A DNA stretch of 54,028 nt from an uncultured Acidobacteriota bacterium. GTDB lineage: Bacteria; Acidobacteriota; Vicinamibacteria; Marinacidobacterales; SMYC01. The notes beneath the pieces were generated by a model, which worked only from the letters and a program-made list of their open reading frames with translations, searched no databases and had not been told where the DNA came from. Where the stretch lies: contig CAMYKY010000063.1 of NCBI GenBank assembly GCA_947259165.1, forward strand, positions 1 through 54,028, in the 5' to 3' direction. A program made the translations under genes and the position numbers. Of the stretch, positions 32,782-40,924 are shown one piece after another; within the stretch, counting starts at the first letter, position 1, and every line of letters begins with the position of its first letter.

Positions 32782-33756
32782 ATGTCGACGACAATCCTCA
32801 TCCTCGCAGAACACGACAACGCCGCCCTCAAGGACATCACCTTCGAGCTTGTCGGGATGGCGCACGCCGTCTCGGACGACGTCGAAGTCAAAGCACTCCT
32901 GTTCGGAAACGACGTCGAGGCTCTCGCGAACGAGCTCGCTGCTCGTGGAGCGTCCGAGGTGATCTATGTCTCGGGCGAAGCTCTGGCCCACTACACGAGC
33001 GACGGCTATCAAAAAGCGATGGTCGACATCTTGAAAGAAGAGAAGCCCGAGTTGCTTCTCATCGGCAATACGCCGAACGGCTGGGACGTCGCTCCACTCG
33101 TTGCGGCGAGACTCGGCCTAGCGCTTGCTACCGGTTGCTCCGCCGTGACACTCGGGGACGATGGCGCCAGGTTCAAGCGCTAGGCGTTCAACGGGAAGTT
33201 CGTTCACGAAGTGGCCGTTTCCGATCAAAGCCCTTTGATGGCAACCATCGACAAAGGCGCGGCACCCGCATTCGAAGGAACAACGACGGGCACGGTGCGC
33301 AACGTCGATGCATCCGTCCAGGAACACGATTTACGTTCGCGTTTCATCGAAATCCGGAAAGGCGTGTCGGGCGGGCTCGATCTGACGCAGGCGTCCGTCA
33401 TCGTCTCAGGAGGCCGAGGCGTTGGCGACGCTGAGAAGCTGGACGTCGTCCGAGAGCTCGCTGACGCCCTCGGAGCGCAGCTCGGTGCCTCACGCGCGGT
33501 GACGGATGCAGGGTGGCTTCCTCACGAGCACCAGATCGGCAGCAGCGGGGTCACTGTGAGCCCGAAGCTGTACATTGCATGTGGCATCTCGGGCGCCATC
33601 CAGCACACCGTGGGCATCAAGGGCTCCGGCTACATCGTCGCGATCAACAAAGACGCCGACGCCCCCATCTTCAGCGTCGCCGACGTCGGCGTCGTCGCCG
33701 ATCTCTTCGAGATCGTTCCGGCATTGACGAAAGCTGTGAACGAGACCAACGGCTAG
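32782..33756 (+). pseudogene. etfA: Electron transfer flavoprotein alpha subunit, interrupted by an in-frame TAG
   Basis: The continuous frame would encode 324 aa, the normal EtfA length. It is cut by TAG at 33181-33183 (codon 134), reading ...GDDGARFKR, stop, AFNGKFVHEVAV... Both sides are plainly EtfA: N-part MSTTILILAEHDNAALKDITFELVG and LLIGNTPNGWDVAPLVAARLGLALATGCS; C-part [41 protein letters not shown] and [33 protein letters not shown]. The FAD-binding domain is intact after the stop. A GTG at 33211 could restart it. One CAG-to-TAG change would suffice. It is either a recent nonsense mutation, a consensus error, or a split subunit made by reinitiation. TAG is a normal stop in neighbouring genes, so recoding is unlikely. 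Confidence 0.8.
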
Positions 33757-33762
33757 CCCTTT

Positions 33763-33845
33763 TCACCACGGACCCACGGAGGGAAACACAGAGATGGAAT
33801 CTTCCTCCGTGCGTTCTCCGTGTCCTCCGTGCCTCTGTGGAAAAA
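33763..33845. repeat. CCACGGAG-type imperfect palindrome between convergent genes
   Basis: CCACGGACCCACGGAGGG (33766 on) pairs imperfectly with CCTCCGTGCCTCTGTGG (33824-33840); the whole stretch can fold as a long, bulged hairpin and is followed by a run of A. Similar CACGGAG/CTCCGTG palindromes are found in the intergenic DNA of many environmental bacteria. Here it lies between the etfA stop and the stop of the PATAN-J-TPR gene and may serve as a two-way terminator. Confidence 0.6.
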
Positions 33846-33846
33846 A

Positions 33847-35397
33847 CTAGCCCGCTTTTTGATTATCTTGCGACGTCTTGTCTAGCTTCTTATCAGCCTT
33901 CAGCGGCTCCGGGATCGGAAAATCCGGATCGAGGGTGCGCACCTGATCGAAGGTCCGCTCCGCCCGCTCGGCTAGACCTTCCCTCTGATAGAGTTGCCCC
34001 AACGAGACGAGATAGCGCGGCTCCCACGGCTCCAGCTTGTGCGCGATCTTGAGATTCTGCTCGGCATCCCTCCGCCACCTCGGGTTCTCGGATAAGGCGC
34101 GCCCGAGCAGGTGGTATCGCGCAGGCTCGTTATCCTCATCGAGCTCAATGGCTTTGCGGCACAGCTCGATGGCGCTCCAGTAATCCTGCTCTCGCATCGC
34201 ACGCTTCGCGCGCTTGAACAGCCGAGCACCCTCTTGCAAATCCGCAGGACGATTCCATTCCTCGAGAATCGTGGGCTCGGACTCGATGACTTCCCAGCGC
34301 TGTTTCGACTCCTGGTACTGGCTCTCGTGCTCTTCGAGTTTTTCGTACACGTTCGTCGATGTCTGCGACGACAGCGTGATGTAGGCTTCCTTGACGCGAG
34401 AGCGGACTAATGCGAGTTTTTCTTGGAAGTCCGAGTCAGGTATGTGCTCCCACTTTTCTGGATCCAGTCTGTGGAAGCGCTCGGCATAAGCCGCCTGTAT
34501 CTGCGAATACGCGGCGCCACGCCCAAGACCCAAAACTTCCCAATGGTTCTGGCACTGGACGCCGTTGTAGAGCTGGATGAGCTCTTTCTCGAAAGGGTCG
34601 GCGACAGTGTCTCTAGGAATCGGTTGCGGGCCCGCCGGCGGATGAGCACCAACCTTTCTCTCCTTGAGCGTCACGACGCCGGCGTGATGAAGGGCGATCA
34701 ACGTTCGGCATGCCTCATCTTCGTCAAAAGACGCCATACCCAGAATATCCGCGACGCGGTTCTCGCCGTCGACCAAGTCGAGGAGGGTTGCCTGCGCGGT
34801 CGAGAGCTCCATTCCCGAAGCGATGGCGAGTGCGTCGGTCGTTTGTTCGAAAACGTAGTCCGAGAGGAGAACTTTTTCACGATTGAGCCCCACGGCAGGG
34901 AGCTGTCTCACCGCTTGGAGAAACACGTCGCCGATGGATACCGGCGACAACGTCACCGCCTCGATTTCTACCTGCTCCGAGAACACCAACCGGTCCGACG
35001 ACGTCATGAGAATCGCACACGCGATATCCACGATCTGGATCCGAACGAAGCGCTCGATCTGGCCGCTTTGGAGGTAGCCGAGCTCCACAAGAATTTGGCC
35101 GAGCTTGCGGCCCGTGCGAATAAAGCTGACGGCGTGGACGAGCTCGGACTGAGTAATCTGGTGCTCGCGCACCATCACCTCGCCGAGACGCTCGTCGGCG
35201 ACGTTGGAACGCACTCCGACGAGCTCGCCATGGTCGAAGAAGACTAGGCGCTTCGCCTCGCCTGCTTGGCTGATGAGCGCACCGGTCTTACTCGCCTCGA
35301 ACGCGCTGCGCATCGCGCGAGCGGCCTTGCTATTAAAGGTCTCACTCAAGTTTACGGATCTCCCCCTTCCTTTTTTGAAGCAAATTGCAGGCCACAT
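33847..35397 (-). CDS. PATAN (DUF4388)-J-domain-like-TPR protein
   Basis: 516 aa. An N-terminal PATAN/DUF4388 domain (KTGALISQAGEAKRLVFFDHGELVGVRSNVADERLGEVM, about 37-75 and on) is followed by a helical middle (to ~270) and a J-domain-like segment at about 290-355 (NHWEVLGLGRGAAYSQIQAAYAERFHRLDPEKW). The usual HPD of true J-proteins is absent: the loop reads HRLDP. TPR units follow (ARLFKRAKRAMREQDYWSAIELCRKAIELDEDNEPARYHLLGRALSENP and AERTFDQVRTLDPDFP), ending in a Lys/Asp tail. PATAN domains occur in phototaxis and gliding regulators; J-like plus TPR suggests a scaffold. Lack of HPD argues against DnaK stimulation. The start is uncertain (ATG 35397 or 35313). Cytoplasmic. Confidence 0.75.
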   Translation of the reverse strand: MWPAICFKKGRGRSVNLSETFNSKAARAMRSAFEASKTGALISQAGEAKRLVFFDHGELVGVRSNVADERLGEVMVREHQITQSELVHAVSFIRTGRKLGQILVELGYLQSGQIERFVRIQIVDIACAILMTSSDRLVFSEQVEIEAVTLSPVSIGDVFLQAVRQLPAVGLNREKVLLSDYVFEQTTDALAIASGMELSTAQATLLDLVDGENRVADILGMASFDEDEACRTLIALHHAGVVTLKERKVGAHPPAGPQPIPRDTVADPFEKELIQLYNGVQCQNHWEVLGLGRGAAYSQIQAAYAERFHRLDPEKWEHIPDSDFQEKLALVRSRVKEAYITLSSQTSTNVYEKLEEHESQYQESKQRWEVIESEPTILEEWNRPADLQEGARLFKRAKRAMREQDYWSAIELCRKAIELDEDNEPARYHLLGRALSENPRWRRDAEQNLKIAHKLEPWEPRYLVSLGQLYQREGLAERAERTFDQVRTLDPDFPIPEPLKADKKLDKTSQDNQKAG

Positions 35398-35498
35398 CGA
35401 GGAAAAACACGAGATAGTGCAACTCCCTTAGAATCAACGCGTCGCGAATGCATGGCGGGCGCACGCCGGCGGGGAGTGTTGAGAAAACCCTACAGCAG

Positions 35499-35942
35499 TC
35501 AATCCGTTGCGGTCCAAAGTGTCACCGCATCCGGAGAGATCTTGATCAAGGGTTTTTGATCAATCCGGGCATGCTCGTACTGAGGATAGCGCCCGCGTAG
35601 CTTTGCGATGACTCCAGCATGCTCTTTCGCGTAGCGCCCTCGTGGAGCGATGGTCTCCGCCCGACCTCGCACGTGCACATAACCGAGAGCGGTCCAATCG
35701 GATTCATAGCGATCGATCACCAGCGAGACCGAAGGGTTCACTTCGATATTGCGGAGGCGCTTCAGACGCCCCCAAGAGACCCGCTTTCGTTTTTCGTCGA
35801 TCGGCGTGTAGAAATAGCCGTCGACGAGCACGAAACAAACCGGGACGACGCTTGGCCGACCCTCGGCGTCCGCAGTCGCGAGACGCGCGACCAGGAGTGT
35901 CCTGATGAAAGCTTCGATTTCGGGCGCGATCGTGACCGGCAT
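35499..35942 (-). CDS. PPOX-class F420- or flavin-dependent protein
   Basis: 147 aa single split-barrel domain. Start MPVTIAPEIEAFIRTLLVARLATADAEGRPSVVPVCFVLVDGYFYTPIDEKRK, then RLKRLRNIEVNPSVSLVIDRYESDW, and the C-terminal IKISPDAVTLWTATD. This matches the TIGR03668 family of probable F420-dependent PPOX enzymes. FMN binding is the alternative in organisms without F420. Likely a small cytoplasmic redox enzyme; substrate unknown. It is divergent from the PIG-L gene with only 23 bp between the starts, so their promoters must lie inside each other. Confidence 0.82.
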   Translation of the reverse strand: MPVTIAPEIEAFIRTLLVARLATADAEGRPSVVPVCFVLVDGYFYTPIDEKRKRVSWGRLKRLRNIEVNPSVSLVIDRYESDWTALGYVHVRGRAETIAPRGRYAKEHAGVIAKLRGRYPQYEHARIDQKPLIKISPDAVTLWTATD

Positions 35943-35965
35943 ACCTTAGGTGCCTATAATGCATT

Positions 35966-38182
35966 ATGCGCAAGCTCTTTCCAACGATACTCCTCCTTTC
36001 GCTATCGGCCGTCACCTCCGCGCAGACTGGGCTCGACCTCATGGATGTCGATCTCATGTTCGTCGGCGCTCACCCCGACGACGACAGCGGTGTGCTCGCA
36101 ACGTTCGCTCGCTACGTTCTCGACGAAGGGTTCAAGGCCACGGTTGTCACCGCAACCGGGGGCGACGGCGGGGGCAACGCCATCGGACCCGAAGCAGGAC
36201 GCTCGCTCGCACTCATCCGAAAAGAAGAAGAACGTCGCGCGCTCGCACTCGTCGGCGTCGATTCGCCGTCGTTTCTCGGCCTCACAGATTTTTATTTCAC
36301 GCTGTCCGCGGAAGAGACAGAGCAAAAGTGGGGCGCGTCGTTCGTTTGCGATGTAGTGCGCATGGTACGGCTGCAGCGGCCCGAAGTCATCATCACGATG
36401 TGGCCCGGACCCGGGACGCACGGCCAGCATCAGATGGCCGCGCGCGCCACGACGATCGCCTACGCGAAGGCCGCCGACCCGCAGTTTTGCCCGGAGCTCA
36501 CCCACCGCGAGAACCTGTCGCCGTTTCAGCCGCTCAAGCTCTACTACTACAATCGTGAGAGCCCGCTCACGGTCGAGATACCGACCGGCGATTTTTCGCG
36601 CGTGCTCAACACGCGCTACGCCGACATCAGAGCGCTTGGCATGGCGAAGTACCGCTCGCAAGGTTTTGATCAATTCTTGAAAATACCCGTCGACGAGCCA
36701 CGGCCCGACCGGTTCATGCTCATCCGCTCGATGGTTCCGCTCACTTCCCCGGAAACCCACCTCCTCGCGGGAGCTCTCTTGCCGTCTGGACGCTCGCCCA
36801 CAGGGGTCACGCTCCGAATCGAGCCCGCTTCCTACGAGGCAGGGATCGGCATCCCTCTCGAATTGCGCGCAACCCTCACCAATGGAACTTCTGCGACGCT
36901 GAGTGAGGTCACGCTCGAGCTGCCAATCGGCGTGCCCGGCTGGACGGTCATGCCCGCCGGCGCGCCGCCAGGGGAGCTCGCCCCCGGGGCTGACGCAAGC
37001 CGTCTTTTCCACCTAACCGCCGATGCGAACGCCGAGGTCGACAAGAACGTTCGGATCGGAGTCACTTATGCCGCACGCCTCGAAGAACATTCCATTGGCG
37101 GAACCAACTACGCGTGGCTTCGGGCAAACGCAGCCGTGCGAGCGCGTTTCCAACCTCTCTACGACATCGCCGGCTATCGCGATTTTGCGCGCGAGACGAA
37201 AACCGAATGGGTGATCGAAACGCTTCCGGCACGACTGCCACTCGTCATCGGCCGTAGGAACATCGTGACCGTCGATGTCACCAACACGAGCAGCCAACGG
37301 GCGACGGGCTCGCTGAGCTTCGATGTCCCTTCGGGCGTGAGCATTCGCGGCTCCGCGGACTTCGACGCTGCCGGAGGCGAGACCGTCTCAGTTCCCGTCG
37401 AGCTCGACGTGGACGAGACGATCCTTCCCGAAGGACGACATTCGGCCAAGGTCCCGCTTCGAGTCACCGCAACTACCGGAGCATCGACGAGCACCGACAC
37501 CGGCGACGTCTACGCACTTCCGAGCCTCGACATTCCCAGAGTCACGAGCCCGCCGACGATCGACGGTGACCTCGACGACCTGGGACGCTTCGCGCGCGGG
37601 GCGATCTCTCCGGCCGACCGATGGTGGCGGCGCGACCCCGAAGGCGCATCCGATTCGAGCGCGTCGTTCAATCTCGCCTACGACGAACGCTTCCTCTATG
37701 TCGGTGTTCGCGTGATGGACGACGCAGTCGTATGCAACATCGCACCGAACGATGTCCGCGCCCAGCTGCGCTCCGACGCGGTCGGGATCACGATTGATCC
37801 ATCCGGGAGCAGTCGCGATACCTCGACGGTCATCCAAGCGGCCGCGTTTCCTTGCACGACGGAGGGTTTCGGAGCCAGGGGCTTCCGCGATGCCGACGCA
37901 AACCAAGGCCTCATGGAAGACACGGCGCCGGGTATGCAGGTCGCCTCGACGCCCACGGACGACGGGTACACGCTCGAGGCTCGGATCCCATGGTCGGCCA
38001 TGCCGAAAACGCCGCGACCCGGAGATGAAATCGCAGTTAACATCATCATCTACGACGGCGATTTGAAAGACGCTCGCGTTGGCGCCAACATCAGCGAAAG
38101 CGGACTCGGCTGGGCAGCGTTTCCTTGGGGCGGCAAACAGGCCCTTCCTTACCTCTGGCCTCGGGTTGTTCTGCAGCCGTAG
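35966..38182 (+). CDS. Secreted PIG-L (LmbE) family deacetylase with NEW3-like and CBM9-like domains
   Basis: 738 aa. The signal peptide MRKLFPTILLLSLSAVTSA is followed by the PIG-L deacetylase domain (about 25-240) with the zinc-binding motif FVGAHPDDDSGVLATFARYV, VVTATGGDGGGNAIGP and WPGPGTHGQHQMAARAT. Then come beta-rich NEW3/Ig-like parts (about 260-515) and a C-terminal CBM9-like domain (DIPRVTSPPTIDGDLDDL ... DERFLYVGVRVMDDAV ... GYTLEARIPWSAM). It probably removes acetyl groups from N-acetylglucosamine-type sugars outside the cytoplasm, with the CBM9-like module binding sugar. The large C-terminal part is unusual for a PIG-L enzyme. The last codons abut the lipoprotein gene. Confidence 0.85.
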   Translation: MRKLFPTILLLSLSAVTSAQTGLDLMDVDLMFVGAHPDDDSGVLATFARYVLDEGFKATVVTATGGDGGGNAIGPEAGRSLALIRKEEERRALALVGVDSPSFLGLTDFYFTLSAEETEQKWGASFVCDVVRMVRLQRPEVIITMWPGPGTHGQHQMAARATTIAYAKAADPQFCPELTHRENLSPFQPLKLYYYNRESPLTVEIPTGDFSRVLNTRYADIRALGMAKYRSQGFDQFLKIPVDEPRPDRFMLIRSMVPLTSPETHLLAGALLPSGRSPTGVTLRIEPASYEAGIGIPLELRATLTNGTSATLSEVTLELPIGVPGWTVMPAGAPPGELAPGADASRLFHLTADANAEVDKNVRIGVTYAARLEEHSIGGTNYAWLRANAAVRARFQPLYDIAGYRDFARETKTEWVIETLPARLPLVIGRRNIVTVDVTNTSSQRATGSLSFDVPSGVSIRGSADFDAAGGETVSVPVELDVDETILPEGRHSAKVPLRVTATTGASTSTDTGDVYALPSLDIPRVTSPPTIDGDLDDLGRFARGAISPADRWWRRDPEGASDSSASFNLAYDERFLYVGVRVMDDAVVCNIAPNDVRAQLRSDAVGITIDPSGSSRDTSTVIQAAAFPCTTEGFGARGFRDADANQGLMEDTAPGMQVASTPTDDGYTLEARIPWSAMPKTPRPGDEIAVNIIIYDGDLKDARVGANISESGLGWAAFPWGGKQALPYLWPRVVLQP

Positions 38183-38195
38183 TAGACTTGAAGGT

Positions 38196-38591
38196 GTGAG
38201 ACTGCTCTTTGCGTTGGTGCTTTGCTGTTCGGCCGCGTGCGGGGGCGGCGGCGGGGGCCTGCCTACCGGAGCGTCGCCGATCATGGCGCGCGTCTTGTTC
38301 CACTACGAAGCGAAACTAGAACAGAGAACCGAGCAGCACCTCTGTAACGGGGTTGCCCGGATTTACCCCAGTTGGTGGGGCTCTACCCATACTCCAATGT
38401 TCCTCGCTGACGAAGGCAGTTGGGCGGCGTTTTTCGAAAACGTCCCCGTCGGCAAACAGTCGGTCCGAATCGTTCCCCCGCTCGGATGCGAGAACCCGAA
38501 CCTCGTGGCCAACGACGTCGCCGTTACCTCGGCGAACGAACGTCTCATCTTCGCGTTCGTTGTCCACCCGGACGGCAGTGTCACTCACTGA
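38196..38591 (+). CDS. Small lipoprotein, unknown function
   Basis: 131 aa from GTG 38196 (VRLLFALVLCCSAAC), with lipobox SAAC followed by a Gly-rich GGGGGG linker. The remainder (MARVLFHYEAKLEQRTEQHLCNGVARIYPSW, FFENVPVGKQSVRIVPPLGCENPNLVANDVAVTSANERLIFAF) looks like a small beta-sandwich with two or three Cys. No family recognised. The open frame upstream to 38079 belongs to the overlapping deacetylase. The glycosyltransferase start (GTG 38578) lies inside its last 14 bp, so the two are coupled. Confidence 0.65.
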   Translation: MRLLFALVLCCSAACGGGGGGLPTGASPIMARVLFHYEAKLEQRTEQHLCNGVARIYPSWWGSTHTPMFLADEGSWAAFFENVPVGKQSVRIVPPLGCENPNLVANDVAVTSANERLIFAFVVHPDGSVTH

Positions 38592-39399
38592 GGCGTGTGT
38601 TTCCGTCGTCATCCCGACGTGGAACCGCGCGAGCCTGGTGACGCGTGCACTGCGCTCCGTGTTGGACCAAACGCGTCCGCCCGACGAGGTTCTCGTCGTC
38701 GACGATGGCTCGAGTGATGACACCGCCGAGCGGGTTCGCGCCCAATTCCCCACTGTCCGCTTGCTGACCCAACAAAACCTCGGCGTCAGTGCCGCGCGAA
38801 ACGCAGGAATTCGCGAGGCCACCGGAGAATGGATTGCATTGCTCGACTCGGATGACGAGTGGCTTTCAAACAAGCTCGAGCGCCAGTTGCAGGCAGTCAC
38901 CGACGAGACACTGCTGTGTCACTGCGACGAGATTTGGATCCGTCGGGGCCGCCGCGTGAACGCGATGAAAAAACATCGAAAGTACGGTGGCAGCATTTTT
39001 GAGCGGTGCCTTCCGCTGTGTGTCATTTCACCGTCATCGGTTCTGCTACGTCGCCGTTTGCTCGACGAAGTCGGCCTGTTCGACGAAGCGCTACCCGCGT
39101 GCGAGGACTACGACCTGTGGCTTCGGGTAACTTCGCGCTTCCCCGTCCTGTTCATCGATGAGCCGCTCATCGTCAAACACGGTGGGCACGAAGACCAGCT
39201 CTCCCGTCGATACTGGGGTATGGACCGATTTCGCATCGCTGCGCTCGAGAAGATCCTAGCGACCAACACGCTCGACGAGTCGGCGCGCTCGGCGGCGGAA
39301 TCCATCCTCGCGCAGAAGGTCGCCATTTACGCAGCGGGCGCCAAGAAACGCGGCAAGCTTACCGAGGCGCGCGCATACGAAAACAGGCTCGAGACATGA
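38578..39399 (+). CDS. Glycosyltransferase family 2
   Basis: 273 aa from GTG 38578, which overlaps the preceding lipoprotein gene. GT-A fold motifs: VSVVIPTWNRASLVTRALRSVLDQT, VLVVDDGSSDDT, NLGVSAARNAGIREATGEWIALLDSDDEW (the DxD metal motif) and LPACEDYDLWLRVTSRF. The C-terminal helices (YWGMDRFRIAALEKILATN) match family members of about 280 aa. It transfers a sugar from a nucleotide donor, probably in cell-surface polysaccharide or lipid-linked glycan synthesis; donor and acceptor are unknown. No transmembrane segment, so it acts at the inner face. The upstream frame to 38353 lacks support. Confidence 0.85.
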   Translation: MSLTEACVSVVIPTWNRASLVTRALRSVLDQTRPPDEVLVVDDGSSDDTAERVRAQFPTVRLLTQQNLGVSAARNAGIREATGEWIALLDSDDEWLSNKLERQLQAVTDETLLCHCDEIWIRRGRRVNAMKKHRKYGGSIFERCLPLCVISPSSVLLRRRLLDEVGLFDEALPACEDYDLWLRVTSRFPVLFIDEPLIVKHGGHEDQLSRRYWGMDRFRIAALEKILATNTLDESARSAAESILAQKVAIYAAGAKKRGKLTEARAYENRLET

Positions 39400-40193
39400 C
39401 GCACTTCATCGTCGCGCTCCACGCCGAAGCCAAGCCGCTGATCGATCACTATGGGTTGGAGCCGACGAACGAGCGGGCCTTCCGCGTGTTCGAGGGCGGT
39501 AGTCGTCGACTCGTTGTCTCGGGCGTGGGAAAAGTGGCGGCCGCCGCGGCGACGACTTACCTGCACGACAAGCCGCTCGACGTCTGGATCAATGTGGGTA
39601 TCGGGGGCCATCGAGCTCGCGCACCCGGCGAGATCGTCCGGGCGTCGCGCGTGAGCGACGGATCGACGGGCGCGCGCTATTACCCGACGAGCGTAGGTCT
39701 CTCACGATTCGAGGCCGAGGGCGTCACCACGGTCGATGTCCCCGAAACGGCCTTCGCATCAAAGGATGTCTTCGATATGGAGGCGTCCGGGTTTTATCCC
39801 ACCGCGCTTCGATTTTCAACGTGCGAGCTCGTCCACTGCGTCAAGATCATCAGCGACAATCTCGAGACCGGGACCGACCTGTTGACCGGTAAGCGCATCG
39901 GCGAGCTCGTGGAGGGAAACCTCGACACGATCACCACCCTCGTCGACCACCTCGAAACCTTGGCAACCGAGATCGAGCCGTTACGCGTCGTACCCGATCT
40001 CGAGCCCTTTCTTCAGTCGTGGCATTTCACCGCATCCCAAAAACGACGTTTGTTGCAGATTCTTGTGCGCCACCGCGCGTTCGAGCAGCTACCCTCGGCC
40101 GAGGATTTCCGTTCGTCGACCACGGCGTCCGCGGTGTTGAGCCAGCTCGCCGACAATCTCGAAACGCTCGCTTCGGAGCAGCAGAGCTTTTGA
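39396..40193 (+). CDS. Nucleoside phosphorylase-like protein
   Basis: 265 aa; ATGA overlap with the glycosyltransferase stop. The N-terminal two-thirds resemble the PNP/UDP superfamily (MTHFIVALHAEAKPLIDHYG, LVVSGVGKVAAAAATTYL, DVWINVGIGGHRARAPGEIV, FDMEASGFYPTALRF, VKIISDN). Futalosine hydrolase and MTA/SAH nucleosidase are the nearest known types, but the C-terminal 70 residues (SQKRRLLQILVRHRAFEQLPSAEDF) are not standard. It may cleave an N-glycosidic bond of a nucleoside; the real substrate is open. Translationally coupled on both sides, so the glycosyltransferase, this protein, TauE and SPL genes form one operon. Confidence 0.78.
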   Translation: MTHFIVALHAEAKPLIDHYGLEPTNERAFRVFEGGSRRLVVSGVGKVAAAAATTYLHDKPLDVWINVGIGGHRARAPGEIVRASRVSDGSTGARYYPTSVGLSRFEAEGVTTVDVPETAFASKDVFDMEASGFYPTALRFSTCELVHCVKIISDNLETGTDLLTGKRIGELVEGNLDTITTLVDHLETLATEIEPLRVVPDLEPFLQSWHFTASQKRRLLQILVRHRAFEQLPSAEDFRSSTTASAVLSQLADNLETLASEQQSF

Positions 40194-40909
40194 CATCGAT
40201 CGAGCTGCTAGCCGCCAGCGCGATCGTGGCCGTCGGCGCCATCTTGCAAGGTTCGGTCGGCTTCGGTCTCGGGATGCTCGCCGCTCCGCTATTGGTGCTC
40301 ATCGATCCGGCGTTCGTCCCAGCACCGCTGCTCGCGGCTGCGTTGGCACTGACCCTTCTCGTCGGGTATCGGGAACGGCGCGGCATTGATTTACGGGGCA
40401 TCGGATGGGCCCTCGCCGGTCGACTCCCCGGCACCTTTCTGGGTGTTGCCGTTTTGTCCGTCGCACCTCCCAAGGCGACGAACTTTCTCGTCGGTACGGT
40501 CGTTTTCATCGCCGTCGCGCTTATAGGCTCTGGCGTGAGCCTAAGCCGCACTCGAGCTGTCCTGTTCGGGGCCGGCACGCTTTCGGGCCTGATGGGGACC
40601 ACGACGTCCATTGGGGGTCCGCCGATCGCGGCCTTGTACCACGACGCCCCCGGCGAGAAAATTCGCGGCACGATGTCGAGTTTCTTCGCCGTCGGGCTCG
40701 TGATCACGTTGTCGGCTCTCGCGTTCATCGGCCGCTTCGGCCGCCACGAGCTCTACCTCGCGGGCTGGCTTCTTCCGGGCGCCGTCTTCGGCTACACCGT
40801 GTCCGGCTACACCGCTCCGATTCTCGATCGAGGCTACACTCGCGTCGCAGTGCTAACGGTTTCAACCCTAGCCGGTTTATCGGTCATTGTGAAGGCACTG
40901 GCTGGGTGA
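40190..40909 (+). CDS. TauE/SafE-family sulfite/organosulfonate exporter-like permease
   Basis: 239 aa from TTG 40190, overlapping the previous TGA (TTGA); no ATG is available in frame before the first segment. About seven or eight hydrophobic segments, with GAILQGSVGFGLGMLAAPLLVLIDPAF near the start and LSGLMGTTTSIGGPPIAALYHDAP in the middle, both TauE/SafE hallmarks. Members export sulfite, taurine-derived or other small anions. The open frame upstream to 40019 is a shadow of the phosphorylase-like gene. The substrate here is unknown; the neighbours do not point to sulfur metabolism. Confidence 0.82.
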   Translation: MTSIELLAASAIVAVGAILQGSVGFGLGMLAAPLLVLIDPAFVPAPLLAAALALTLLVGYRERRGIDLRGIGWALAGRLPGTFLGVAVLSVAPPKATNFLVGTVVFIAVALIGSGVSLSRTRAVLFGAGTLSGLMGTTTSIGGPPIAALYHDAPGEKIRGTMSSFFAVGLVITLSALAFIGRFGRHELYLAGWLLPGAVFGYTVSGYTAPILDRGYTRVAVLTVSTLAGLSVIVKALAG

Positions 40910-40924
40910 TAGAGGGATCGGTCC

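Noticed and set aside
32262-33434. 390 aa plus-strand frame across etfB/etfA
   Set aside because: Arg-rich shadow in another frame; etfB and etfA account for the same bases.
1-33756. Reassignment of TAG as a sense codon (TAG in etfA and in the 1-495 remnant)
   Set aside because: Many intact genes here end in TAG at the expected length (for example 2760, 13624, 24344, 31429, 51575), and one of the stops in the first remnant is TGA.
36002-37012. 336 aa minus-strand frame opposite the PIG-L gene
   Set aside because: Antisense shadow; the PIG-L motif AHPDDDSG is on the other strand.
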